DNA from: Clostridium moniliforme
GTDB taxonomy: Bacteria; Bacillota; Clostridia; Clostridiales; Clostridiaceae
Assembly: GCF_017873235.1 (NCBI RefSeq)
Contig: NZ_JAGGJZ010000005.1
Span: forward strand, 1 to 64,000
DNA: 64,000 nt
Reading direction: 5' to 3'
Shown here: positions 37,229 to 45,938 of the stretch, in pieces
Layout of the letters: the number at the start of each line of letters is the position of its first letter
Numbering within the stretch: the first letter of the stretch is position 1
The notes under the pieces: generated by a model
The model's input: the letters and a program-made list of their open reading frames with translations, nothing else
The model's database searches: none
What the model was told of the DNA's origin: nothing
Made by a program: the position numbers and the translations under genes

Positions 37229-38734
37229 ATGTTTCAATTCGAGACCCAATTAAATAAATTAAAACATGAAGTCCTAACAGAAGTTGCCATACTTGCTAAA
37301 GAGGATAAATTAACAAAAGAAAATATTGAAAAAATCCCATATAAAGTAATAAAGGGAAGTAAAGCTATTTACAGATGTTGTGTGTATAAAGAAAGAGCTA
37401 TAGTTCAAGAAAGAGCTAAATTAGCTGCAGGATTCCTTTCAAATGGAGATGTAGAAGATGCAGAATTAATAGACATAAGACCTGACGAGCAAATAATCTA
37501 TGTTATAGAAGCTGCTTGTGACAGATGTCCTATTAACAAGTATACAGTAACAGACTCTTGTAGAAATTGTTTAGCACATAAATGTCAAGAAGCTTGTAAT
37601 TTTGGTGCTATTACATATGTTGGGGGAAGAGCTTACATAAACCAAGAAATATGTAAAGAGTGTGGAATGTGTAAAAAGGCATGTCCTTATGACGCTATAT
37701 CAGAAGTTATGAGACCATGTAAAAAAGCATGTCCAACAGGAGCTATAACTATAGACGATGAAGATAGAAGAGCAGTAATAAAGGAAGATGATTGTGTAAA
37801 CTGTGGAGCATGTATGTCAGCATGTCCTTTTGGTGCTATATCAGATAAGAGTCTTATAGTTCCAGTTTCAAAGAGACTTGCTAGAAAAAGAAAAATGTAT
37901 GCAGTAGTTGCTCCGGCAATAACTGGACAATTTGGAAATAATATTACATATGGACAAATAAAGAATGCAATAAAGAAACTTGGCTTTGTAGATATGGTTG
38001 AAGCTGCATGTGGAGCAGATATGGTAACCGTTCATGAATGCGGAGAATTTAAGGAAAGAATGGACAAGGGTGACAAGTATATGACAAATTCATGTTGTCC
38101 AGCATTCTTAAGATACATAGAAAAATTCTATGGAAGTGAAGCTAATAAAATTTCAAATACAGTATCACCAATGGTTGCAACAGGAAGATTAATAAAGAAA
38201 ATGGATCCAGATGCAAAGGTTGTATTTATAGGACCATGTACAGCTAAAAAAAGTGAGTCAGTTAGAGAAGAAGTTAAAGATGCAATAGATTATGTATTAA
38301 CATTTGAAGAATTAACTGCAATGTTTGAAGCTTTTGAAGTTAACCCATGGGAATGTGAAGATGAAAAGGTAGAAGATGCATCAATATTTGGAAGAGGATT
38401 TGGTGCACAAGGTGGACTAACAGCAGCAATTCAAGATCTTATTAAAGAAGAAAACATTGATGTTGATTTCAAACCAGTAAAAGTTTCTGGTGGAGTTGAA
38501 ATCAAAAAGACAATGACTATGGCTAAAATAGGAAGACTTGCTGGAAACTTTATTGAAGGAATGATGTGTGAAGGCGGTTGTATAAATGGAGCTGGAACTA
38601 TTGTACCATCAATGAAAGCTAAAGGTACTTTCAATAAGATAAATAAGGTTGAAGGTAAAGAAACAATACTAGGAAATGAAAGACTTAAGGAATTTGAAGG
38701 TGTAAACTTAGAAAGAGTTCCTGAGGAAGAATAG
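37229..38734 (+). CDS. [FeFe] hydrogenase, group B-like monomeric type
   Basis: 501-residue iron-only hydrogenase with an N-terminal part holding several 4Fe-4S motifs (CRNCLAHKCQEAC, CKECGMCKKACP, CVNCGACMSACP). The C-terminal H-cluster domain has L1 TNSCCPAF (C289, C290), L2 GPCTAKKSE (C337) and L3 EGMMCEGGCINGAG (C447, C451). These variants, with GPC in place of MPC and no TSCCPxW, are those of the group B enzymes rather than the CpI type. Direction of catalysis (H2 formation from ferredoxin or a sensing/uptake role) is not settled for this group. RBS TAGGAGG is 7 bases before ATG. Single-gene unit next to rnf. Confidence 0.88.
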   Translation: MFQFETQLNKLKHEVLTEVAILAKEDKLTKENIEKIPYKVIKGSKAIYRCCVYKERAIVQERAKLAAGFLSNGDVEDAELIDIRPDEQIIYVIEAACDRCPINKYTVTDSCRNCLAHKCQEACNFGAITYVGGRAYINQEICKECGMCKKACPYDAISEVMRPCKKACPTGAITIDDEDRRAVIKEDDCVNCGACMSACPFGAISDKSLIVPVSKRLARKRKMYAVVAPAITGQFGNNITYGQIKNAIKKLGFVDMVEAACGADMVTVHECGEFKERMDKGDKYMTNSCCPAFLRYIEKFYGSEANKISNTVSPMVATGRLIKKMDPDAKVVFIGPCTAKKSESVREEVKDAIDYVLTFEELTAMFEAFEVNPWECEDEKVEDASIFGRGFGAQGGLTAAIQDLIKEENIDVDFKPVKVSGGVEIKKTMTMAKIGRLAGNFIEGMMCEGGCINGAGTIVPSMKAKGTFNKINKVEGKETILGNERLKEFEGVNLERVPEEE

Positions 38735-38739
38735 ATATA

Positions 38740-38773
38740 AAAATAGATGTTGATTAATCAACATCTATTTTTT
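38740..38773. terminator. Bidirectional terminator between hydrogenase and psd
   Basis: Perfect stem AAATAGATGTTGATT / AATCAACATCTATTT (38741-38770) followed by TTTTT on the plus strand and A-rich on the other side. The psd stop codon (38765-38767) lies in its right arm. Confidence 0.88.
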
Positions 38774-39652
38774 TATACCTATATGTTCACCCATATATAC
38801 TTTTGTTTCGTAGCCTAAATTTGTTTGTTTTATTATATCATTATCAATTTTTATAGTTCCTTTTTTTAGAAATAATACAACTGTTGAACCACCAAATTTA
38901 AAGTAGCCTTTTTCTTCTCCACGTCTAACCTTTTTACCAGCTGTATAGGATTGAATTATGCTACCAACGCAGGTAGCACCAACTTCAACATATAATACAT
39001 CATCAAAGTTATCAGATTTAAAAACAGACCATTCACGTTTGTTTTGACAAAATAGCTTTGGAATTCTATCAATAGCTACAGGATTTACTGAGTAATAATT
39101 TCCTTTTATAAAGTGATTTGCACCTGGTATACCAGAATCTATAAAGTGAAATCTATGATAATCAGTAGGACAAAGTCTAAAAATAAGACAAGTGCCATAA
39201 TTATATTCATTAGCCATTTTTGAATCTCCTAAAAGTTCGCTTAAACTATATGTAATTCCTTTAACTTGAACAATTTTATTCATATCTATATTTTCGTAAG
39301 CTAAAAGTCTTCCATCTACAGGAGACATTAATATATTATTATCACTTGGTATGGATCTTGCATCTGTTCGTAATTTTCTTGCGAAGAAATCATTAAAGTT
39401 TTTAAAATCAGATACATCTTTAGAGTATATATTCATATTAATGTTAAAATCGTGAATAAATTTAGGGATTTTTTTAGTGCTTAATTTAGAATCACAGTAC
39501 ATTCCGTAGATTTTAGAACAGAGTTTCTTTTTTATTATAAGTTCTGTTATTCTTTTTCCAGCAGGTGATTCATAACACCAATCTAAATATTTTTTACCAG
39601 CAACTTTTTCTTCATCATATGATTTTGTAGCTCTATTATATACAAGTATCAT
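38765..39652 (-). CDS. psd: Phosphatidylserine decarboxylase
   Basis: Pyruvoyl enzyme converting phosphatidylserine to phosphatidylethanolamine at the membrane. The 295-residue proenzyme has [20 protein letters not shown], the metal/substrate histidine region DYHRFHF and the self-cleavage site GGST (in [12 protein letters not shown]), where the serine becomes the pyruvoyl group. GGST rather than LGST is normal for this clostridial type. RBS AAAGGAGT lies before ATG. No pssA is next to it in this window. Confidence 0.95.
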   Translation of the reverse strand: MILVYNRATKSYDEEKVAGKKYLDWCYESPAGKRITELIIKKKLCSKIYGMYCDSKLSTKKIPKFIHDFNINMNIYSKDVSDFKNFNDFFARKLRTDARSIPSDNNILMSPVDGRLLAYENIDMNKIVQVKGITYSLSELLGDSKMANEYNYGTCLIFRLCPTDYHRFHFIDSGIPGANHFIKGNYYSVNPVAIDRIPKLFCQNKREWSVFKSDNFDDVLYVEVGATCVGSIIQSYTAGKKVRRGEEKGYFKFGGSTVVLFLKKGTIKIDNDIIKQTNLGYETKVYMGEHIGIKK

Positions 39653-39840
39653 AAGTTACTCCTTTACATTTTTTTAGAAATCAATCAAAATCTCTTTAAA
39701 CATAATAAAAGTATAGTTGAAAGATCTGTTTAATGCAAGGGATAGAAATTTGAATGTAATGTAATAAAAATAAATAATATCTATAATAAAAATATATCTC
39801 ATGCTATAGTAAGTATGAAATATATTTTTTAGGAGGGAAT

Positions 39841-40632
39841 ATGAGAATTTTAGCAAGTGATTTTGATGGAACTTTATTGGTTAATAATGAAATAGATAAA
39901 AGAGACATCGATTCAATAAAAAGATTAAGAAAAGAAGGACATAAATTTATTATATCAACAGGAAGAAATCTCTTAGGTGTTAAGGAGGTTTTAGAAAAAT
40001 ATAACTTACAGTTTGATTACTTAGTTTTATGTAATGGAGCTTTAATAGTAGATAATGAGTTTAATGTTATAAAAAACAATATAGTAAGTTATGAAGATGC
40101 TAAAGAGATTATAAATGAATTTTCTGATAAAGAAAATATAATGATTCATTTTGATAATGGAAATGGTATGACACTTATAGAAAACAAAAATGCTAATATG
40201 GAAAAACTTCAGTTTTTTGAAGAATTAAATGTTGAGTTTTATCCAAAAGAAGAAATATTGAATTTAAAGAGTGGAGCTTCTATTATGAGTATATTTTCTA
40301 CTGATAGTTCAGTTGAAATAGCAGAAAATATAAAAGAAAAACTTCTAGAAATGTTTGGAGATGAACTTGGAATTTTTAGAAATCAATTTTTTGTAGATAT
40401 AGTTGCAAAGGGTGCTTCAAAAGGAAATGGATTAAAAGAGATACTAAAGATAGAAAATAAGGATTTTGATGATATATATACAGTTGGTGATTCGTTTAAT
40501 GACATATCAATGTTTGATATAACAAAAAATAGTTATACATTTAATAGGGCAGAAACTGGTGTAAAAGAACATGCAAAAAATCATATAGACTTTGTTTATG
40601 AAATTGTAGATGAAATTATAGAAAGTATTTAA
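39841..40632 (+). CDS. Cof-type HAD hydrolase
   Basis: Haloacid dehalogenase family phosphatase of the Cof/YidA type, 263 residues. Motif I DFDGTLL (residues 7-13, nucleophile D7), motif II ISTGRN, motif III lysine in KGASKGNGLKEIL and motif IV VGDSFNDISMF. A type II cap lies between. Substrate is probably a sugar or flavin phosphate, but not readable. RBS TAGGAGGG is 5 bases before ATG. Single gene facing the ABC-F gene across a shared terminator. Confidence 0.92.
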   Translation: MRILASDFDGTLLVNNEIDKRDIDSIKRLRKEGHKFIISTGRNLLGVKEVLEKYNLQFDYLVLCNGALIVDNEFNVIKNNIVSYEDAKEIINEFSDKENIMIHFDNGNGMTLIENKNANMEKLQFFEELNVEFYPKEEILNLKSGASIMSIFSTDSSVEIAENIKEKLLEMFGDELGIFRNQFFVDIVAKGASKGNGLKEILKIENKDFDDIYTVGDSFNDISMFDITKNSYTFNRAETGVKEHAKNHIDFVYEIVDEIIESI

Positions 40633-40637
40633 GATAT

Positions 40638-40688
40638 ATTAAAAGCAGCCTTTTAAATGAATGTCATATTAAAAAAGGCTGCTTTTTT
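40638..40688. terminator. Bidirectional terminator between HAD and ABC-F genes
   Basis: Long imperfect hairpin with outer stem AAAAGCAGCCTTTT / AAAAGGCTGCTTTT and T run after it; convergent genes on both sides. Confidence 0.9.
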
Positions 40689-42278
40689 CTATTTCATTGT
40701 ATCTAAGTATTCATCATAGCTCATAGTTCTATCGATTAAAGTACCATCATCTTTAATGTCAAAGACTCTATTTGCAATAGTTTGAATGAATTCGTGGTCA
40801 TGAGATGCAAATAATATAACACTCTTATAATCTTTAAGTCCATTATTTACAGCAGTTATTGATTCAAGATCTAAATGGTTTGTAGGTTGATCTAGCATTA
40901 ATACATTTGCATTTGAAAGCATCATTCTAGATAACATACATCTAACCTTTTCTCCTCCTGAAAGTACTGAAGCTTCTTTTAAGGCTTCTTCTCCTGAGAA
41001 TAACATTCTTCCAAGGAAACCTCTTATGTAGCTTTCAGATTTTTCTTCTGAGAATTGTCTAAGCCAATCAACTAATGAAAGATGACAATCATTAAAGAAT
41101 TCTGAGTTATCTTTAGGGAAGTATGCAGTTGAAATAGTTATACCCCATTTATATGAACCGCTATCTGGCTCCATTTCACCATTTATTATTTTAAATAGTG
41201 TTGTAATTGCTATTTCGTTAGCTCCAACTAAAGCAATCTTATCATCTTTGTTAACTCTAAAGCTTACATTGTCTAAAACTTTAACTCCATCAATAGTTTT
41301 TGATAAGCCTTCAACTATTAATATATCATTACCAACTTCTCTTTCAGGTTTAAATCCAACAAAAGGATATCTTCTAGTAGAAGGTTGAATATCATCTAAA
41401 GTAATTTTATCTAATAACTTCTTTCTTGAAGTTGCTTGCTTAGATTTTGATGCATTAGCACTAAATCTAGCAATAAAGTCTTGAAGTTCTTTAATTTTGT
41501 CTTCTTTTTTCTTGTTTTGTTCTTTAGCCATTTGAAGAGCTAATTGACTTGATTGGTACCAAAAATCATAGTTACCAGTAAATATTTTAATTTTACCAAA
41601 GTCAACATCAGCTATATTAGTACAAACTTTATTTAAGAAATGTCTATCATGGGATACGACAATAACAGTTCCATCAAAGTTTATTAAGAATTCTTCAAGC
41701 CAGTTAATTGATTTTATGTCTAAGTGGTTTGTAGGCTCATCTAGAATAAGTATTCCAGGATTGCCAAATAAGGCTTGAGCTAAAAGAACTTTAACCTTTT
41801 CTCCACCAGTTAATTCTGAAACTTTTTTATAGTGCATATCAGTTCCTATGCCAAGTCCTTGAAGTAATGATGAAGCTTCAGCTTCAGCTTCCCAACCATT
41901 AAGCTCTGCAAATTCACCTTCAAGTTCTGATGCTTTTATTCCATCTTCATCAGTAAAATCAGGCTTTGCATATAAAGCATCTTTTTCTTTCATTATTTGG
42001 TATAATCTTTCATTACCCATTATTACTGTTTCTAAAACTTCAAACTCATCATATTTGTAATGGTCTTGTTTTAAAACAGACATTCTTGTATTAGGAGCAA
42101 TTGATACATCACCTGTATTTGGTTCAACTTCTCCAGAAAGAATTTTTAAGAAGGTACTTTTTCCAGCACCATTAGCTCCAATTACACCATAACAATTTCC
42201 AGCAGTAAACTTTAAATTAACATCTTCAAAAAGTTTACGGCCACCATATCTTAAACTAACATTTGATACAGTTATCAA
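40689..42278 (-). CDS. ABC-F ATPase (YkpA/YbiT type) with degenerate second site
   Basis: Ribosome-associated ABC-F family protein, 529 residues, with two nucleotide-binding domains joined by a basic linker (ARFSANASKSKQATSRKK, about 270-290). Domain 1 is intact: GANGAGKST, LTGGEKVKVLLAQ, LDEPTNHLD. In domain 2 the P-loop reads GANEIAITT (352-360; I358 where lysine is usual) and Walker B reads LDQPTNHLD, with Q464 in place of the catalytic glutamate. As I recall, the altered P-loop is shared with Bacillus YkpA, the glutamine is not. Probably a translation factor rather than a resistance protein. Monocistronic. Confidence 0.9.
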   Translation of the reverse strand: MITVSNVSLRYGGRKLFEDVNLKFTAGNCYGVIGANGAGKSTFLKILSGEVEPNTGDVSIAPNTRMSVLKQDHYKYDEFEVLETVIMGNERLYQIMKEKDALYAKPDFTDEDGIKASELEGEFAELNGWEAEAEASSLLQGLGIGTDMHYKKVSELTGGEKVKVLLAQALFGNPGILILDEPTNHLDIKSINWLEEFLINFDGTVIVVSHDRHFLNKVCTNIADVDFGKIKIFTGNYDFWYQSSQLALQMAKEQNKKKEDKIKELQDFIARFSANASKSKQATSRKKLLDKITLDDIQPSTRRYPFVGFKPEREVGNDILIVEGLSKTIDGVKVLDNVSFRVNKDDKIALVGANEIAITTLFKIINGEMEPDSGSYKWGITISTAYFPKDNSEFFNDCHLSLVDWLRQFSEEKSESYIRGFLGRMLFSGEEALKEASVLSGGEKVRCMLSRMMLSNANVLMLDQPTNHLDLESITAVNNGLKDYKSVILFASHDHEFIQTIANRVFDIKDDGTLIDRTMSYDEYLDTMK

Positions 42279-42428
42279 TCTTATTCTACCTCATTTCATA
42301 AATATATTTATTTGCCTATTATAACATACAATTTAAAATAAATACTATAATAAAATAAACATTAATATTATACTTTGAGTTAAGTAAAATTAACAATTTA
42401 AATGGGGATTTTTGAGGATTAAATTTTG

Positions 42429-42458
42429 TTGACAAGTTTTGTATAATGATGGTAAACT
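42429..42458 (+). promoter_or_regulatory. Promoter of the tyrosine-rich leader
   Basis: -35 TTGACA at 42429-42434 and -10-like TAAACT at 42453-42458 with an 18-base spacer. A TATAAT also occurs at 42442-42447 but lacks a -35 at the right distance. Transcription would begin about 28 bases before the leader peptide. Confidence 0.6.
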
Positions 42459-42493
42459 TATTTTATATAAAAAAGTAGGTTGGGAGAACGGTC

Positions 42494-42565
42494 ATGAAAA
42501 ATTGCATTAACTTAGATTCAATTAAAAAAGTTAATATAGCATATTACTTTAACTATTATAGATAA
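42494..42565 (+). CDS. Tyrosine-rich leader peptide (23 codons)
   Basis: Short frame too small for ordinary gene calling. It begins MKNCINL and ends AYYFNYYR, so four of the last seven codons before the final arginine are tyrosine and one is phenylalanine. GGGAGAA is 7 bases before ATG. The stop codon touches the first arm of a set of competing hairpins. The pattern is that of an attenuation peptide that senses charged tRNA-Tyr (and perhaps tRNA-Phe), controlling the transporter gene 265 bases downstream. Expression of the peptide is inferred. Confidence 0.72.
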   Translation: MKNCINLDSIKKVNIAYYFNYYR

Positions 42566-42625
42566 AGTTTGTATTTATAAAAATTATAGATACAAACTTT
42601 GGTTAAAACTTTAGTTTGTATCTAT
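42564..42625 (+). promoter_or_regulatory. Mutually exclusive hairpins of an attenuator
   Basis: Three segments compete. Segment A (42564-42574, AAAGTTTGTAT) pairs perfectly with B (42590-42600, ATACAAACTTT). B's 5' part (42586-42598, ATAGATACAAACT) pairs perfectly with C (42613-42625, AGTTTGTATCTAT). Only one of A:B and B:C can form. A starts at the leader stop codon, so ribosome position can decide between them. How each state acts on the terminators further down is not clear from sequence. Confidence 0.7.
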
Positions 42626-42666
42626 GATGGTTAGGGTTTAATGACTTGCTTAGTTTTAATAAATTA

Positions 42667-42707
42667 GCCACATAGGATGCGAAATACTATGTGGTGTTTT
42701 TAATTTT
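42667..42707 (+). terminator. First leader terminator
   Basis: Stem CCACATAG (42668-42675) / CTATGTGG (42687-42694), 11-base loop, then TGTTTTTAATTTT. Lies between leader peptide and transporter gene. Confidence 0.75.
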
Positions 42708-42716
42708 ACGGAAGAC

Positions 42717-42756
42717 AAAGGTCGCATAGTAGTAACGCTATGTGACCTTTTATTAT
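42717..42756 (+). terminator. Second leader terminator
   Basis: Stem AAAGGTCGCATAG (42717-42729) / CTATGTGACCTTT (42738-42750) with one G-T pair, followed by TATTATAT. Its inner stem shares CATAG/CTATG with the first terminator, so arms of the two hairpins can swap partners. Confidence 0.7.
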
Positions 42757-42829
42757 ATATTAAATGATAATTTTAAAATTAAAATTATAAATTAAAAGTA
42801 GGATAGTAGTACAGAAGGAGGAAAATTAA

Positions 42830-44140
42830 ATGAAAAGGGAAATTTTTAGTAGTAAGGTAGGCTTTGTCCTGTCATGTATAGGGGCAGCAATAGGTCTTGG
42901 AAACATATGGATGTTTCCATATAGGTTAGGACAATATGGAGGTGCAGCATTTTTAATACCATATTTCATATTTGTTTTTGGACTTGGAACAATTGGACTT
43001 ATGACAGAATTTTCATTTGGAAGAAGATTTAAAGGGGGATCAGCCACAGGAATTAGTGTAATACTTAGAGAAAAAGGAGCTAAATTCGGTAAGATACTTG
43101 CTATAATACCAGCTATAGGACTTATGGGGGTATTTATGTTTTATAATGTTGTAGTTGGTTGGATAATTAAATACTTTGGTATGAGTATAACAGGAGAAAT
43201 ATCAAAGGTTAATATAGCAACTTACTTTGATTCTTTTGCTGGAAGTGGCAACTCAATATTTTTTAATTTTATAGCAATTGCAATAACTCTTATAATTGTT
43301 TACCTTGGAGTTACAAAAGGAATTGAAAATATCAATAAAATAATTATGCCAGGACTTTTTATAATATTTATATTACTTGCAATTAGGTCATTAACTCTTC
43401 CAAATGCAATGGAAGGTGTAAAATACCTATTAACACCAGATTTTTCATACCTTTTAAAACCAGAAACTTGGGTTATGGCACTTGGACAGGCATTCTTTAC
43501 AGTATCACTTAATGGATGTGGTATGGTTGTTTACGGAAGCTACATTGATAAAGATTTTGATATTCCAAAGTCAGCATTTAGCACAGCTATATTAGATACA
43601 TTAGCAGCACTTTTGGTATCATTTGTAATAATGCCAGCAGTATTTTCTTTTGGATTAGACCCACAAGCTGGACCACCATTATTATTTATAACAATGCCAA
43701 CAATATTTAAATCAATGCCAGGTGGGCATATATTAAGTGTAATATTCTTTTTAAGTATACTTTTTGCAGCTATAAGCTCATCAATAAATATGCTTGAAGG
43801 ACCTGTTGAAGCACTTATGGGAAGAACTAATTTATCAAGAAAGGCTGCATCAATTTTAGTTGCTTTAACTGGATTTGTATTATCAATTCCATTAAATTTA
43901 AGTATGGATAGTTTCTCTAACTTTACTAACTTGATGACTATAATAGTATCACCAGTTGCAGCTTTATTAGTAGCTATAGTGTTTTACTTTATATATGATT
44001 CAGGTAAGGTTCTTGAGGAGATTAACATAGGAGCTAATAGAAAACTTGGTAATGGATTTATATTAATGGGTAAGTATGTATTTCCTATAACAACAGTAGG
44101 TGTAATAATCTTAGGAGTTGTTTATGGAGGAATAGGATAA
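42830..44140 (+). CDS. NSS-family sodium:amino acid symporter (Tyt1-like candidate)
   Basis: Neurotransmitter:sodium symporter family member, 436 residues with about 11 membrane helices. The family start FVLSCIGAAIGLGNIWMFPY forms the unwound TM1 with the sodium sites; GVTKGIENINKIIMPGLF, GQAFFTVSLNGCGMVVYGSY and SSSINMLEGPVEAL (TM8) follow. Substrate is not readable from these motifs. The tyrosine-rich leader upstream argues for tyrosine (or aromatic) uptake, as in Fusobacterium Tyt1. RBS AGAAGGAGG is 7 bases before ATG. A terminator follows, so it is a single structural gene. Confidence 0.9.
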   Translation: MKREIFSSKVGFVLSCIGAAIGLGNIWMFPYRLGQYGGAAFLIPYFIFVFGLGTIGLMTEFSFGRRFKGGSATGISVILREKGAKFGKILAIIPAIGLMGVFMFYNVVVGWIIKYFGMSITGEISKVNIATYFDSFAGSGNSIFFNFIAIAITLIIVYLGVTKGIENINKIIMPGLFIIFILLAIRSLTLPNAMEGVKYLLTPDFSYLLKPETWVMALGQAFFTVSLNGCGMVVYGSYIDKDFDIPKSAFSTAILDTLAALLVSFVIMPAVFSFGLDPQAGPPLLFITMPTIFKSMPGGHILSVIFFLSILFAAISSSINMLEGPVEALMGRTNLSRKAASILVALTGFVLSIPLNLSMDSFSNFTNLMTIIVSPVAALLVAIVFYFIYDSGKVLEEINIGANRKLGNGFILMGKYVFPITTVGVIILGVVYGGIG

Positions 44141-44153
44141 AGTTAAATTATTA

Positions 44154-44183
44154 AGGCTAGAATATATTCTAGCCTTTTTTTTA
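44154..44183 (+). terminator. NSS transporter gene terminator
   Basis: Stem GGCTAGAAT / ATTCTAGCC with short AT loop and TTTTTTTT. Confidence 0.93.
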
Positions 44184-44407
44184 ATTGTATATGATTAAAG
44201 ATATATTAGTAAAAATTGAATTAATAAAGTTCAATATTTATTTTGTTTCTTACTAATTTAAAATCTAATTAAAAATGTGGTAAAATTCTATTGTAAAATA
44301 TTTTGTTGAAACTGAACTTATATAAGTCGGTATTCTTAATTAATATTTTATATAAAAATAAAAAGACTTACATCCATTAATTTGGAGCAAGATCGGAGGT
44401 AATATTA

Positions 44408-45013
44408 ATGTCAACAAAAAGTAGTGTTGAAGAAAAGAAAGGTGCTGCAAAAACAAAATTCAGCACAAGACAAATTGCAGTAGTTGGAATGCTATTTGCA
44501 ATTACAATCGTGTTAGGAGCAACAGGGCTTGGTTTTATACCAATACCACCACTAAAACTAACAATAATGCATATTCCTGTAATTATAGCTTCATTAATTG
44601 AAGGTCCTATAATAGGTGGATTGAATGGATTACTATTTGGATTTTTTAGTATGTTTCAATCTGCTACAAATCCAACTCCTCTATCATTTATATTTTTAAA
44701 TCCTATTGTTGCAGTAATTCCAAGAGTATTAATTGGGATAGTCCCTTATTATGTTTATAAACTAGTAAGAACAAGAAGTGATAAATTTAATTTAAGCATT
44801 TCTATACTATTAGGTTCATTTACTAATACAATTGGAGTAATGGGACTTATTTATATAATATATTTAAAGGAATATGCAAAGGTGCTTGGCATATCTATAA
44901 GTGTTGCTAAAAAAATTATTTTAGGTTATATATTAAATGGGTTTGTTTCAGGAAGTTTTGCAATATTAATATCCTTGCCAGTCATACTTGCAGTTAGGAA
45001 AATTAGAAAATAA
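44408..45013 (+). CDS. ECF transporter S component, substrate unassigned
   Basis: Membrane substrate-binding subunit of an energy-coupling factor vitamin transporter. 201 residues, a polar 20-residue N-terminus with RQIAVVGMLFAITIVL as first helix, then PIPPLKLTIMHIPVIIASLIEGPIIGGLNGLLFGFFSM and about six helices in all. The pattern is closest to the pantothenate/folate-type S components in my reading, but the substrate is not certain. The 267-base region before it (44141-44407) holds only the upstream terminator; I see no known riboswitch there. RBS TCGGAGG is 8 bases before ATG. The EcfA/T genes are elsewhere. Confidence 0.83.
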   Translation: MSTKSSVEEKKGAAKTKFSTRQIAVVGMLFAITIVLGATGLGFIPIPPLKLTIMHIPVIIASLIEGPIIGGLNGLLFGFFSMFQSATNPTPLSFIFLNPIVAVIPRVLIGIVPYYVYKLVRTRSDKFNLSISILLGSFTNTIGVMGLIYIIYLKEYAKVLGISISVAKKIILGYILNGFVSGSFAILISLPVILAVRKIRK

Positions 45014-45038
45014 ACTGGGATTAATTTAAATTTGAGAT

Positions 45039-45074
45039 TGTTGTCGCACTAAATAATTAGTGCGACAATTTTTA
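45039..45074 (+). terminator. Terminator after ECF S component
   Basis: Stem ATTGTCGCACTAA / TTAGTGCGACAAT with TTTTT after it. Confidence 0.93.
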
Positions 45075-45193
45075 TATTTAGAATAACATGAGTTATATAT
45101 GGGGTCAAAAGAACTTATAGTTTTGGTACATAATAAAAAACCTCTTTTTATATTAATGGTTGTCTTGCAATTTCATTAATATAGGAAAAAGTA

Positions 45194-45733
45194 TTAATTT
45201 TTATTAATTAATTTTATATTATGTTCTTTAAAATAATTATTTGCATTAGTTTCTGTTTTGGAAATTAGATTAGAAAGTTCTATTGAGTTTAGTTTAGGTA
45301 ACATTTTTTTTGGAAATAAATTAGTAGCTTCTTTAGATTCAATAGGAAAATTATGTTTTGTGACTTTAAAATGATTATTAATTTTTTTTACGTATATAAT
45401 TCCTGTAAATTCTCCGCCAGAACTTTCATAAGCTTTATCATTTTCTATTTTATATGAATTTGCAAAAGCTTTTATATAACATATAACAGTATTATCCTTA
45501 AATTCAGTACCTATTAGTTCATGACTTTCAAACACTTTAGAATTATTATCTATAGATAAACCAATATCATTTTTAAGGCAACTTGATATTAATGTATTAA
45601 GTTCTTTTTTACTTATTATATTTTCAGTAGTTATAAAATTTTCAGTGTTTGGTGTTTTTGATACAATAGGACTATTACAGCCAATTAAAGAAAGTATTAA
45701 AATCCCTGAAAAAAATAGCATAATCTTTTTCAT
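45194..45733 (-). CDS. Putative lipoprotein of unknown function
   Basis: 179-residue protein with a lipoprotein signal peptide: basic MKK, hydrophobic IMLFFSGILILSLIG, and lipobox LIGC with the modified cysteine at residue 19. The mature part is hydrophilic and lysine-rich, with FTGIIYVKKINNHFKVTKH suggesting a small beta-sheet domain. I do not recognise a family. RBS AGGAGG is 8 bases before ATG. It is transcribed alone, convergent with the ECF gene. Confidence 0.75.
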   Translation of the reverse strand: MKKIMLFFSGILILSLIGCNSPIVSKTPNTENFITTENIISKKELNTLISSCLKNDIGLSIDNNSKVFESHELIGTEFKDNTVICYIKAFANSYKIENDKAYESSGGEFTGIIYVKKINNHFKVTKHNFPIESKEATNLFPKKMLPKLNSIELSNLISKTETNANNYFKEHNIKLINKN

Positions 45734-45938
45734 AATTAAGCCTCCTATAAATTTCTCAATATATAATAAGATATAAATAATTGATTAATATATTTTTAAA
45801 GTTTTATCTAAAATCAATACTAGAGTAATTATATATTAAAATATATCAGTAAAATTTTGGTAACAATGTCATTACAATTAAATATATAATTAAGATGATA
45901 TAATATAAATAAATAATTTAAAAAGGAGAGTACATATT

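Noticed and set aside
42560..42760. T-box riboswitch in front of the NSS transporter
   Set aside because: The leader lacks the conserved T-box sequence (AGGGTGG...CCGCG type) and a specifier loop; the peptide and A/B/C pairings explain it better.
44184..44407. Riboswitch upstream of the ECF S component
   Set aside because: No TPP, FMN, preQ1, cobalamin or tetrahydrofolate aptamer motifs were seen; only AT-rich sequence with short repeats.
45150..45182. Inverted repeat TATTAATG/CATTAATA after the lipoprotein gene
   Set aside because: Only 8 AT-rich base pairs with a long loop; too weak to call a terminator with confidence.
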